Both the position numbers and the translations under genes were made by a program. Below are positions 31,243 through 39,183 of a stretch of 64,000 nucleotides of DNA, piece after piece (the first letter of the stretch is position 1; every line of letters starts with the position of its first letter). The stretch is taken from the NCBI GenBank assembly GCA_003141555.1, contig PLMN01000012.1, positions 1 to 64,000 on the forward strand. The letters are read 5' to 3'. The notes under the pieces were generated by a model. The model did not search any database. It was given only the letters and a program-made list of their open reading frames with translations, and was not told the origin of the DNA. This DNA comes from Candidatus Aminicenantota bacterium (GTDB lineage: Bacteria > Acidobacteriota > Aminicenantia > Aminicenantales > UBA4085).

Positions 31243-33521
31243 AGGTCATCCTCGACGGGATCGCGGTCGAAGTCGCCGAAAAAACGACCATCCTCGAGGT
31301 CGCGCGCCGCCAGGGCATCTACATCCCGACGCTGTGCGACTACGGCCGCCTCGCGCCCCCGACCGCCTGCCGCCTCTGCATCGTTTCCATCAAGGGGCGC
31401 CGCGGCGTCGCGCCGGCCTGCGGGACGTACGTCGAGGACGGGATGGACGTCACGACGAGCGATCCCGAGATCGACCGGATGCGGCGCCAGATCCTGGAGC
31501 TCCTGCTGTCGGAGCACCCCAGCGCCTGCCTGATCTGCACCGAGAAATCCACCTGCACGGACTACAAGGCCACCATCCGCAAGGTGGGCGAAGTCACGGG
31601 CTGCGTCCTCTGCCCGAACAACGGGCGGTGCGAGCTGCAGACCGTCGTCGAGAAGCTGAAGATCGACCGGGTGGGATTCCCGGCCGTTTACCGCGATCAG
31701 CCCGTCCATCGTGAGGACCCGTTCTTCGAGCGGAACGCCAACCTCTGCATCCTCTGTGGGCGGTGCGTCCGCATCTGCCACGACGTGCGCGGGGCGTCCA
31801 CGCTCGCCTTCATCAACCGCGGCTCCCGGACGCTCGTCGGGACCGCGCTCGACAAGCCTCTCCTCGAGTCGGGATGCCAGTTCTGCGGGGCGTGCGTCGA
31901 TGCCTGCCCGACGGGGGCCCTCTTTGAGAAGGGCGTGAAGTACGAACCCCTGCCCGATGCCACCCGGCGGACAATCTGCGGCTTCTGCAGTCAGGGCTGC
32001 CAGCTCGACCTGGAGCTCCGGGACGGCCGCCTTCTGTCGTCCTCCCCCGCCGAAGAAGGACCCGTCAACCGCGGCCAGGCGTGCGTCCGGGGGCGTTTCC
32101 TGGTCCGCGAGGCCGTCCATCATCCGGGCCGGGTCCTCAAGCCTCTTATCCGGAAAAACGGCGTCCTTGAAGCGGCGGGCTGGGACGAGGCCCTCGATCT
32201 CGTCGCCGAGCGGTTCGCGGCGGCGAAGCCCGACGAGATCGGCGTCGTCGGCTCGGCCCAGGATTCCTGCGAGGACGTCTATCTCCTCCACAAGCTCGTC
32301 CGCGATGGATTGGGGACGCGCCATATCGCCGGGCCCGAAGCCCTTTCGCCTCAGGCCCGCCTTCTCGCCCTGGGCGCGGCCCAGGGGTTCGCGCCCGGAT
32401 TGAATTTCTCGATCTCGGACATCGGACGGGCGCGGACGATCCTGGTCTTCGGATCCGTCCTGCCCATGGTCGGGCTCGAGATCCATCAGGCCGTGCGTAG
32501 GGGAGCCAGGCTGATCCTCCTCGGCGGGCAGGAATCGCCCCTCCTCCGCTGCGCCCGGAGCCCGATCCTCCTTCCCGAAGGGAGTGAAAGCACCTTCCTC
32601 TCCGCCTTGTCCCGGATCCTGAACGAGGGCGCCGTCTTCGGCGATGGAAACGGAACTCCGGGGACGGCTGAATTCAAGAGCCGGCTGCACGACATCAAGG
32701 TCGCGGCCGCGGCGTCGGCTTGCGGCCTGGCTCTGGACAAGCTCCAGACCTTGGCCCAGCTTCTGGAAAAGAAGCGGCCCACGGCCTTCGTCTTCGGGCC
32801 GGAGTTCGGAGAAGGGCCGGGCGGGCCGGCGAATATCGCCGCCCTCTGGAACCTCGCTCTTCAGATCCGCGGCCTGCTCGTTCCTCTTGCCGACGAGAGC
32901 AACGCCCGTGGGGCGCTCGCCATCGCCCGGGCCTTCGGCCGGGAGGACGCAGCCGAGGCGGAAGCCCTCTACCGGGCGGTCCTCGAAGGCGCCTTCAAGA
33001 CGCTTTTCATCGCCGGGCCCGCCCCCAAGCCGTCCGCCCGGCTGGCGGAATTCGTCGTGGTCCGGGACGGCGTCCTCGGCGGATATGCGGAATTTGCCGA
33101 CGTCGTCCTGCCCGCGGCAACGTTCGCCGAATCGGGCGGGACGTTCGTCAACGTCGAGGGCCGCCTCCAAAGCTCCGCTCCGGCGATCGAGCCCCGGGGA
33201 GAATCCCGCCCGGCGTGGCGCATCGCGTGCGACCTCGCCCGGCGGATGGGGCTTCCGGGCTTCGATTTTCCGGGCCCGGCCGAGATTTTCGCCGAGCTGG
33301 CCCGGGCCGTGCCCGCCTTTCTCGGGGACGGCGGCGCGCCGGCGGACTCCGCCGCGGTCCTCCGGGAACCGGAGACGATCCCGGCGCCCTTCGCCGCGTC
33401 GGCGGTCTCGCCGGGAGGACCCGCCCCGGCCCTGGACCATAATCCCGATCGCTACCGGGGCCTGGCCATGGACCGCGAAATCAGAAGCCTGGCGCTCGTC
33501 CGGGGAGGGAATCATGGCTAG
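31239..33521 (+). CDS. NuoG-like iron-sulfur/molybdopterin-fold subunit
   Basis: The 760-residue protein begins with a [2Fe-2S] domain (TLCDYGRLAPPTACRLC...ACGTYV). A His-Cys-type region follows (HPSACLICTEKSTC, then CVLCPNNGRCELQ) that is longer than in complex I. Two [4Fe-4S] ferredoxin motifs come next (CILCGRCVRICHD, CQFCGACVDACP), then a further cluster CGFCSQGCQLDLEL at the start of a molybdopterin-oxidoreductase fold. The segment where formate dehydrogenases carry the metal-ligand cysteine or selenocysteine shows no clear counterpart, and none of the [FeFe]-hydrogenase H-cluster motifs is present. It therefore looks like a wiring subunit, as NuoG is in complex I. It overlaps nfnA by 8 bp. 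Confidence 0.85.
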   Translation: MKVILDGIAVEVAEKTTILEVARRQGIYIPTLCDYGRLAPPTACRLCIVSIKGRRGVAPACGTYVEDGMDVTTSDPEIDRMRRQILELLLSEHPSACLICTEKSTCTDYKATIRKVGEVTGCVLCPNNGRCELQTVVEKLKIDRVGFPAVYRDQPVHREDPFFERNANLCILCGRCVRICHDVRGASTLAFINRGSRTLVGTALDKPLLESGCQFCGACVDACPTGALFEKGVKYEPLPDATRRTICGFCSQGCQLDLELRDGRLLSSSPAEEGPVNRGQACVRGRFLVREAVHHPGRVLKPLIRKNGVLEAAGWDEALDLVAERFAAAKPDEIGVVGSAQDSCEDVYLLHKLVRDGLGTRHIAGPEALSPQARLLALGAAQGFAPGLNFSISDIGRARTILVFGSVLPMVGLEIHQAVRRGARLILLGGQESPLLRCARSPILLPEGSESTFLSALSRILNEGAVFGDGNGTPGTAEFKSRLHDIKVAAAASACGLALDKLQTLAQLLEKKRPTAFVFGPEFGEGPGGPANIAALWNLALQIRGLLVPLADESNARGALAIARAFGREDAAEAEALYRAVLEGAFKTLFIAGPAPKPSARLAEFVVVRDGVLGGYAEFADVVLPAATFAESGGTFVNVEGRLQSSAPAIEPRGESRPAWRIACDLARRMGLPGFDFPGPAEIFAELARAVPAFLGDGGAPADSAAVLREPETIPAPFAASAVSPGGPAPALDHNPDRYRGLAMDREIRSLALVRGGNHG

Positions 33522-34347
33522 GATTCTCGACCGCCGGCGCCTCGTGCCCAATCTGCACCTCATCGAGGTGGAGGCGCCCGAAGTCGCCCGCAAGTGCCGG
33601 CCGGGACAGTTCGTCATCCTTATGCCCGACGAACGCGGCGAGCGCATCCCCCTTTCGATTTCGGACTGGGACGCGGCCCGGGGCTCGGTCACGTCGGTCT
33701 TCCTGACGGTGGGCACGTCGAGCCACAAGCTGTCGCGCCTTGCGGCGGGGGACGAGATCCCCGTGTACGTCGGCCCGCTGGGCCGGCCGTCCGAGATCGA
33801 GAATTTCGGCACGGTCCTCCTGGCCGGAGGATGCTTCGGCATCGGGGCGATCTACCCCCTGGCCCGCGCCCTGAAGAAGGCGGGCAACCGCGTCCTGACC
33901 GTGATCGACGTCAAGGCCCGCTACCTTCTCTATTGGGAAGACAAGCTTCGGGCGGCGAGCGACCGCGTGTTCATCGCCTCGCGCGACTTCGCCCTGGACT
34001 CGAAACAGTACGTCCCGGCCAAGATCGAGGAGATCCTCGGGGCCGGGCCGAAGGTGGACCGGGTGATCGCCATCGGCTGCACTTACCTGATGTACTCCTG
34101 CGCGATGGCCACGAAGCCCCGGGGGATCAAGACGATCGTCAGCCTGAACCCGATCATGGTCGACGGCACGGGCATGTGCGGCGCCTGCCGATGCACGGCC
34201 GCCGGCCGGACCAAGTTCGCCTGCGTGGACGGGCCGGACTTCGACGGGCACGAGATCGACTGGGACGAGCTGTTCAAGCGTCGGAAATCCTATTTCGACG
34301 ATGAAATCCGATCGCTGTGCTATTGGGAGAGGAAAGAGTTCCCGTAA
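33514..34347 (+). CDS. nfnA: NfnA-like ferredoxin-NADP+ oxidoreductase subunit alpha
   Basis: The 277-residue flavoprotein has an FAD-binding barrel (RPGQFVILMPDERGERIPLSISD) and an NAD(P)-binding half (LLAGGCFGIGAIYPLARALKKAGNRVLTVIDVK). The C-terminal [2Fe-2S] site lies in IGCTYLMYSCAM and VDGTGMCGACR. The ending KFACVDGPDFDGHEIDWDELFKR is a near-signature of NfnA/SudB proteins. In NfnAB this subunit carries NADH chemistry and passes electrons to the bifurcating subunit. The start has a good ribosome binding site (GGGGAGGGA) inside the end of the NuoG-like gene. nfnB follows 21 bp later. Confidence 0.88.
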   Translation: MARILDRRRLVPNLHLIEVEAPEVARKCRPGQFVILMPDERGERIPLSISDWDAARGSVTSVFLTVGTSSHKLSRLAAGDEIPVYVGPLGRPSEIENFGTVLLAGGCFGIGAIYPLARALKKAGNRVLTVIDVKARYLLYWEDKLRAASDRVFIASRDFALDSKQYVPAKIEEILGAGPKVDRVIAIGCTYLMYSCAMATKPRGIKTIVSLNPIMVDGTGMCGACRCTAAGRTKFACVDGPDFDGHEIDWDELFKRRKSYFDDEIRSLCYWERKEFP

Positions 34348-34368
34348 GCGGGAGAGACATCGAAGGCC

Positions 34369-35877
34369 ATGGCCGAAGACAAGAAGGAACTGTCGCCCGA
34401 CGCGAAAGCGCGCCTGAAGGCGGAATACGGCCGGGAGTGGCGCCAGGAGCTCCGCAAGGCGACGCCGCTCAAGGACCGGATGAAGGCCGAGCGCCGGAAG
34501 ATGCCCGAGCGCCCTCCCGAGGTCCGGAACAAGGACTTCCGGGAAGTGAACCTCGGGCTCGACGCCGAGGCCGCCCGGGCCGAAGCTCGGCGCTGCTGGG
34601 ACTGCGCCAACCCCCAGTGCGTCAGCGGCTGCCCGGTCGGGATCGACATTCCGAGCTTCGTCAAGCTCATCGAGCAGGGGAAATTCCTCGAGGCGGCCTG
34701 GAAGCTCAAGGAGACGAACTCGCTGCCGGCCATCTGCGGCCGTGTCTGCCCCCAGGAGACGCAGTGCGAGGACCTGTGCAACGTCAAGAAGGCGACGGGC
34801 AGGGCGGTGGCCATCGGCAACCTCGAGCGCTTCGCGGCCGACTTCGAGCGCGGCTCGGGCAAGATCGTCATCCCGCCCCTTCCTCCCCCGACCGGGCGGA
34901 AGGCGGCTGTCATCGGCGCCGGGCCGGCCGGGCTGACCGTGGCCGGCGACCTGGCCAAGCTGGGCCACAAGGTGACGATTTTCGAGGCGCTCCACATCTC
35001 GGGCGGGGTGCTTGTCTACGGCATCCCGGAGTTCCGTCTGCCCAAGGCGATCCTCAAGGCCGAGGTCGAGTACTTGAAGAGGCTCGGCGTCGAGATCAGG
35101 ACGAGCTTCGTCGTGGGCAAGACCGCTACGATCGACGACCTGCGGGCCGACGGTTTCGAGGCCTTCTTCATCGCCTCGGGCGCGGGCCTGCCCAACTTCA
35201 TGAGGATCCCGGGCGAAAATCTGGTCGGCGTCTATTCGGCCAACGAATACCTGACCCGGGTGAACCTGATGAAGGCCTATGATTTCCCGAACTACGACAC
35301 CCCCGTCTTCCCGGCGCGGCGGGCGGCCGTCATCGGCGGGGGGAATGTGGCCATGGACTCCGTCCGCACGGCGAAACGCCTCGGCGCGGAGCGGGCCATG
35401 ATCGTCTACCGGCGCTCCCGCCAGGAGCTGCCCGCCCGGATCGAGGAAGTCCACCACGCCGAGGAGGAGGGGATTGAATTCCACTTCCTGACGACGCCCA
35501 TCCGCTACCTCGGCGACGAGGCCGGCCATGTCCGGGCGATGGAATGCCTCAAGATGGGCCTCGGCGAGCCCGACGCCTCCGGGCGGCGAAAACCGGTCCC
35601 CATCGAGGGCTCCGAGTTCACGACCGAAGTGGACATGGTCGTCGTGGCCATCGGGCAGAGCCCGAACCCTCTCATCCCCCAGACGACCCCCGGCCTGACC
35701 ATGGGAAAGTGGGGCAACATCGACGTCGACTGGAAGACCATGCGGACGAGCCTCGAAGGCGTCTACGCCGGGGGCGACATCATCCGGGGCGGGGCGACGG
35801 TCATCCTGGCCATGGGCGACGGGCGGATTGCGGCCGCCGAAATGGACGCCTATCTGAAAGCCCGGCCGCGCTCCTGA
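34369..35877 (+). CDS. nfnB: NfnB-like NADPH oxidoreductase subunit beta (GltD/GltA family)
   Basis: The 502-residue protein has two [4Fe-4S] sites in its N-terminal domain (RRCWDCANPQCVSGCPVGIDIP; AICGRVCPQETQCEDLC). An FAD loop follows (VIGAGPAGLTVAGDLAKLG), then an NADPH site (VIGGGNVAMDSVRTAKRLGAERAMIVYRRSRQELPAR). In NfnAB this subunit holds the bifurcating FAD, reducing NADP+ or, in reverse, splitting NADPH electrons to ferredoxin and NAD+. The same family includes the glutamate synthase small subunit, but no large subunit is encoded nearby and nfnA is adjacent, so Nfn is the better reading. It is the last gene of the five-gene redox operon. Confidence 0.9.
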   Translation: MAEDKKELSPDAKARLKAEYGREWRQELRKATPLKDRMKAERRKMPERPPEVRNKDFREVNLGLDAEAARAEARRCWDCANPQCVSGCPVGIDIPSFVKLIEQGKFLEAAWKLKETNSLPAICGRVCPQETQCEDLCNVKKATGRAVAIGNLERFAADFERGSGKIVIPPLPPPTGRKAAVIGAGPAGLTVAGDLAKLGHKVTIFEALHISGGVLVYGIPEFRLPKAILKAEVEYLKRLGVEIRTSFVVGKTATIDDLRADGFEAFFIASGAGLPNFMRIPGENLVGVYSANEYLTRVNLMKAYDFPNYDTPVFPARRAAVIGGGNVAMDSVRTAKRLGAERAMIVYRRSRQELPARIEEVHHAEEEGIEFHFLTTPIRYLGDEAGHVRAMECLKMGLGEPDASGRRKPVPIEGSEFTTEVDMVVVAIGQSPNPLIPQTTPGLTMGKWGNIDVDWKTMRTSLEGVYAGGDIIRGGATVILAMGDGRIAAAEMDAYLKARPRS

Positions 35878-35908
35878 GCCGGCGGAGAGACGTTTCCCGC
35901 GAGCTCCG

Positions 35909-36571
35909 ATGAACCAACCCGAATTGTTCGTTCCCGCGGCGGGCCGCATCGGCACGGACGAGTCCGGCAAGGGGGATTACTTCGGCCCCCTCGTCGTAGC
36001 CGGATTCTACCTCGAGGACGATCAGGAGGATGTCGTCCGGACGCTCGGCGTGCGGGACAGCAAGACGCTTTCGGACCGGCGCTGCCGCGAGATCGCCGAG
36101 GCTCTTTGGGGCGCATATTCCCATTCGGTCGTGTCCGTGGGCCCGGAGAAGTACAACGAGCTCTACGCCAAGATGCGGAACCTGAACAAGCTGCTCGCCT
36201 GGGGGCACGCCCGGGTCATCGAGAACATCCTCGAGCGGGTGCCCTGCGGCCGGGCCGTGACCGACCAGTTCGGGGACGCGAAGTTCGTCCTCAATGCTCT
36301 CCTCAAGAAGGGGCGGACGATCGAGCTCGTCCAGCGTCCGAGGGGCGAAGAGGATGCCGCCGTGGCCGCGGCCTCGATCCTGGCCCGGGCCGAGTTTCTG
36401 AAGAGGCTGGAAGCCCTCGGCCGGGAATGGGGCATGGTCCTGCCCAAGGGCGCCGGGCCGCCCGTCGAGCAGGCCGCGGCGGCGTTCGTCCGGAAGCATG
36501 GCCGCGAGGCGCTGGCCCGCGTGGCGAAGTCGCACTTCAAGACCACGGAGCGCGTGCTCAAGGCGGTCTGA
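35909..36571 (+). CDS. rnhC: Ribonuclease HIII, without the N-terminal TBP-like domain
   Basis: The 220-residue enzyme opens with RIGTDESGKGDYFGPLVVAGFY, the RNase HIII version of the catalytic DE motif (RNase HII has DEAGRGP). The other acidic residues are in GVRDSKTLSDRR and VTDQFGDAKF. It removes RNA from RNA/DNA hybrids. Typical RNase HIII is about 300 residues with a TBP-like substrate-binding domain ahead of the catalytic domain. Here only 12 residues precede the catalytic motif, so that domain is missing. It starts 31 bp after nfnB and may share its transcript. Confidence 0.88.
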   Translation: MNQPELFVPAAGRIGTDESGKGDYFGPLVVAGFYLEDDQEDVVRTLGVRDSKTLSDRRCREIAEALWGAYSHSVVSVGPEKYNELYAKMRNLNKLLAWGHARVIENILERVPCGRAVTDQFGDAKFVLNALLKKGRTIELVQRPRGEEDAAVAAASILARAEFLKRLEALGREWGMVLPKGAGPPVEQAAAAFVRKHGREALARVAKSHFKTTERVLKAV

Positions 36572-36657
36572 AGGGCGAGGACCGTCCTCCGCGGGAACGG
36601 CCGGGCGGCCTCGAGCCTTCGAGGTTTGGGAATCGATGTGAAGCGAGGTTAACGATC

Positions 36658-37869
36658 ATGGACAACACCCTGAAACCCGCCCCCACCAGGCGCCTCTATT
36701 TCGAGGACGCCGGCCGGGCCGATTTCGAAGCGAAGGTCGTCGAGCGCCGGTCCATCGACGGCCGGCCGGCCCTGATCCTCGACGCGACGTGCTTCTACCC
36801 AGAATCGGGCGGTCAGCCCTGGGACCTGGGGACCATCGACGGCGTCGAGGTCCTGCGGGTCGTCGAGGACGGCGACCGGATCGTCCATATCCTCGCCGGC
36901 GATGTCGCCGCGGACGCCGTCCGCGGCCGGATCGACTCGGTGCGGCGGTTCGACCACATGCAGCAGCACTCGGGCCAGCACGTCCTCTCCCAGGCGTTCT
37001 TCGAAATCCTCCGGGGCGAGACCCGGTCCTTCCATCTGGGGCCCGAGGTCTCGACGCTCGAAATCGGCCTGGCCAAGGCCGACGACGAGGACCTCGAGCG
37101 TGTCGAACGGCGGGCCAACGCGATCGTCTTCGAGGACCGCGAGATCAAGACGTATTTCGTGCCCGAGGAGAGGATCGGCGAGGTGCCTCTCCGGCGGCCT
37201 CCCAAGGTCGCCGGTCTCATTCGCGTGGTCGAGGCGGACGCCTTCGATTACTCGGCCTGCGGCGGGACCCACTGCCGCCGGACGGGCGAGATCGGCTTGA
37301 TCAAGATCGTCAAGGCCGAGCGCATTCGGGGCAACCTCCGCTTCGAGTTCGTCTGCGGGTTCCGCGCGCTTTGCGATTACACCCTCAAGAATCGGACGGT
37401 CCGGGGCCTCGTCGGCCGGTTCAACGTCGGGGAAGCCGGCGTCACGGCGGCCGTCGAGCGCCTGGCCGAGGAGCTCAAGGACCTCAAGAAGCGGGCGCGC
37501 CGGACCGAAGACGCCCTGGGCGAGTTCGAAGTCCGGGAGCTGCTGGCCCAGGCCGAGGCTGGGATCGTCCGGCGCGTGTTCGCCGACAAGACGCCCGAAG
37601 GATTGCGCGTCCTGGCCCTGAACGCCGTCAGGCGGGCGGACGTGACGGCTCTCTTTGCGACGAAGACCACTACCCGGAGCCATGTCGTCCTGGCCGTATC
37701 GGAGGCCGCGAAGATCGACCTGCGGCCCCTCGTCGGCGAGATTTCGCCCCTCTTCGCCGGGCGGGGCGGCGGAGGCCCGTCTCTCGTCGAGATCGCCGGC
37801 GACGCGGGAGCGGACCTCGAGGCGGTCCTCGACGAAGCCGCCGCCGGGGTGCGCGCCCGGCGATCGTGA
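36658..37869 (+). CDS. AlaX-type alanyl-tRNA editing protein with DHHA1 domain
   Basis: The 403-residue protein matches the editing half of alanyl-tRNA synthetase. There is an N-terminal barrel (FYPESGGQPWDLGTI), zinc motif HMQQHSGQHVLSQAF (HxxxH) and DYSACGGTHCRRTGEIG (CxxxH). A coiled-coil linker (about 260-310) leads to a C-terminal DHHA1 domain ending AGRGGGGPSLVEIAGDAG. Such free-standing proteins hydrolyse Ser- or Gly-tRNA(Ala) made by error. The presence of the DHHA1 domain marks the long AlaX type. The start at 36658 is chosen because the family domain begins there, with GCGAGGT upstream. It follows rnhC by 86 bp. Confidence 0.88.
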   Translation: MDNTLKPAPTRRLYFEDAGRADFEAKVVERRSIDGRPALILDATCFYPESGGQPWDLGTIDGVEVLRVVEDGDRIVHILAGDVAADAVRGRIDSVRRFDHMQQHSGQHVLSQAFFEILRGETRSFHLGPEVSTLEIGLAKADDEDLERVERRANAIVFEDREIKTYFVPEERIGEVPLRRPPKVAGLIRVVEADAFDYSACGGTHCRRTGEIGLIKIVKAERIRGNLRFEFVCGFRALCDYTLKNRTVRGLVGRFNVGEAGVTAAVERLAEELKDLKKRARRTEDALGEFEVRELLAQAEAGIVRRVFADKTPEGLRVLALNAVRRADVTALFATKTTTRSHVVLAVSEAAKIDLRPLVGEISPLFAGRGGGGPSLVEIAGDAGADLEAVLDEAAAGVRARRS

Positions 37870-37914
37870 GGGGGGCGTCCACGCCGGCGTCCCCCGAGCT
37901 CCCGCGAATCAGCG

Positions 37915-37943
37915 TGGCAATCCAATCGGGGACGGAGTAGAAT
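37915..37943 (+). promoter_or_regulatory. Possible promoter for the VWFA-related gene
   Basis: TGGCAA (37915-37920) and TAGAAT (37938-37943) with a 17-bp spacer. The -35 box is weak. The leader would be about 27 nt and include GGAAGGA as ribosome binding site. Confidence 0.4.
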
Positions 37944-37976
37944 GATCGGGTCCGTTCCCGGAAGGATGCTGCGCTC

Positions 37977-39164
37977 ATGAAAACGATCCCGCGTCTCGCC
38001 ATCCTGGCGGCCTTGGCCGCTGCCGCGCTCACGGCCCAGGACTTCCAGCACGTCGTATCGGTGATCAACATCGAAGTTCCCGTCCGGGTCTTCAAAGGCG
38101 ATACCTTCGTCGACACGCTGGGCCTCAAGGATTTCGAGGTCCTGGAGAACGGCCGGGTCCAGACGATTGACGCGGTCTACCTCATCAAGAAGACCGAGGT
38201 AACCCGGGGCGAGGGCACCCGGTCGACGACGCCCCGGGTCGCCCGCCAGTTCGTCCTCTTCTTCGAAATGTCGGAGTATCTGCCCGAGATCGAGACGGCG
38301 CTCGACTTCTTCTTCGCCAAAGTCCTCCTCCGGGGAGATTCGCTGATCGTGGTCACGCCGATGCACCGCTACAGGCTGAGGCCCGAGTCTCTGGTCCTCG
38401 AGACGCCTGCGCATCTCAAGGCCAACCTCCTGGGCAAGCTTCGCACGGACATCCTCGTCGGCAACGCGGAATACGTCAACACGCTCCGGGAGCTCGACCA
38501 GTCGATGGCGGAGGTGGACGACCGGCCCCTCGATGAGAAGATGGAGACTCATGGCGTATACCTGAGCCGGCTCGAGAACCTGCGAAAAGTGGACGAGGCC
38601 GGCCTGATCAGGTTCGCCGATTTCCTGAAGAGTGAGCCCGGCCAGAAGTATGTTTACCTCTTTTACCAGAGGGAGGTCGTCCCCAAGTTCGATCCCACGA
38701 CCCTGAACATGCTGATGACGAACAACCTGGACGACATCGCCCTCCAGTTCCAGCTGATGGAGAAGTTCCAGTTTTACAAGCGGGACGTCGCGTTCGACGT
38801 CGAGGCCGTGAAGAAGGCGTACGCCGACTCCTCGATCGCCGTCCATTTCCTCTTCCTGACGAAGACGCCGGCCCACAACCTTCCGATCGAGAGCTCGCGG
38901 CCGTCGGAGCTGACCTTCGTCGAACAGTCCGAGGACATCTACAGCGCCTTCCGCGAGATCGCCGGGGCGACGGGCGGGATCACGGACACGTCGGCCGACG
39001 CCGCCTCGGCGTTCGAGCGGGCGGTGGCGGCTTCGGAGAACTACTACCTCCTCTATTACAAGCCGCTCGACTTCAAGCCCGACGGCGCGTTCCGGGAGAT
39101 CAAGGTCCGGGTGAAGAGCGGGGATTACCGCGTGACCTACCGGGCGGGGTACATCGCGAAGTGA
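37977..39164 (+). CDS. Secreted VWFA-related protein of acidobacterial type
   Basis: The 395-residue protein has a signal peptide (KTIPRLAILAALAAAALTAQ) and the opening VSVINIEVPVRVFKGDTFVDTLGLKDFEVLENGRVQTIDAVYLI. This is the hallmark of a VWFA-related family expanded in Acidobacteria and relatives. A von Willebrand factor A-like fold follows (FVLFFEMSEYLPEIETALDFFFAKVLLRGDSLIVVTPM), but the metal-ion DxSxS motif is not obvious; FEMSEY occupies its place. The end has the conserved SENYYLLYYKP...FREIKVRVKSGDYRVTYRAGY. Role unknown, presumably periplasmic or surface binding. It is convergent with the permease pair, 19 bp away. Confidence 0.85.
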   Translation: MKTIPRLAILAALAAAALTAQDFQHVVSVINIEVPVRVFKGDTFVDTLGLKDFEVLENGRVQTIDAVYLIKKTEVTRGEGTRSTTPRVARQFVLFFEMSEYLPEIETALDFFFAKVLLRGDSLIVVTPMHRYRLRPESLVLETPAHLKANLLGKLRTDILVGNAEYVNTLRELDQSMAEVDDRPLDEKMETHGVYLSRLENLRKVDEAGLIRFADFLKSEPGQKYVYLFYQREVVPKFDPTTLNMLMTNNLDDIALQFQLMEKFQFYKRDVAFDVEAVKKAYADSSIAVHFLFLTKTPAHNLPIESSRPSELTFVEQSEDIYSAFREIAGATGGITDTSADAASAFERAVAASENYYLLYYKPLDFKPDGAFREIKVRVKSGDYRVTYRAGYIAK

Positions 39165-39183
39165 CGGACGGGCCGGTCCCGCC

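Noticed and set aside
31239-33521. [FeFe]-hydrogenase (HydA) for the NuoG-like protein
   Set aside because: The ferredoxin-like N-terminus matches, but no H-cluster cysteine motifs follow; the C-terminal part is of the molybdopterin fold.
31083-33842. A minus-strand frame of 919 codons opposite the NuoG-like gene
   Set aside because: No recognisable motif and no ribosome binding site, while the plus strand carries clear iron-sulfur motifs throughout.
33481-35970. A minus-strand frame of 829 codons opposite nfnA/nfnB
   Set aside because: Same reasoning; the plus-strand proteins are full-length family members.
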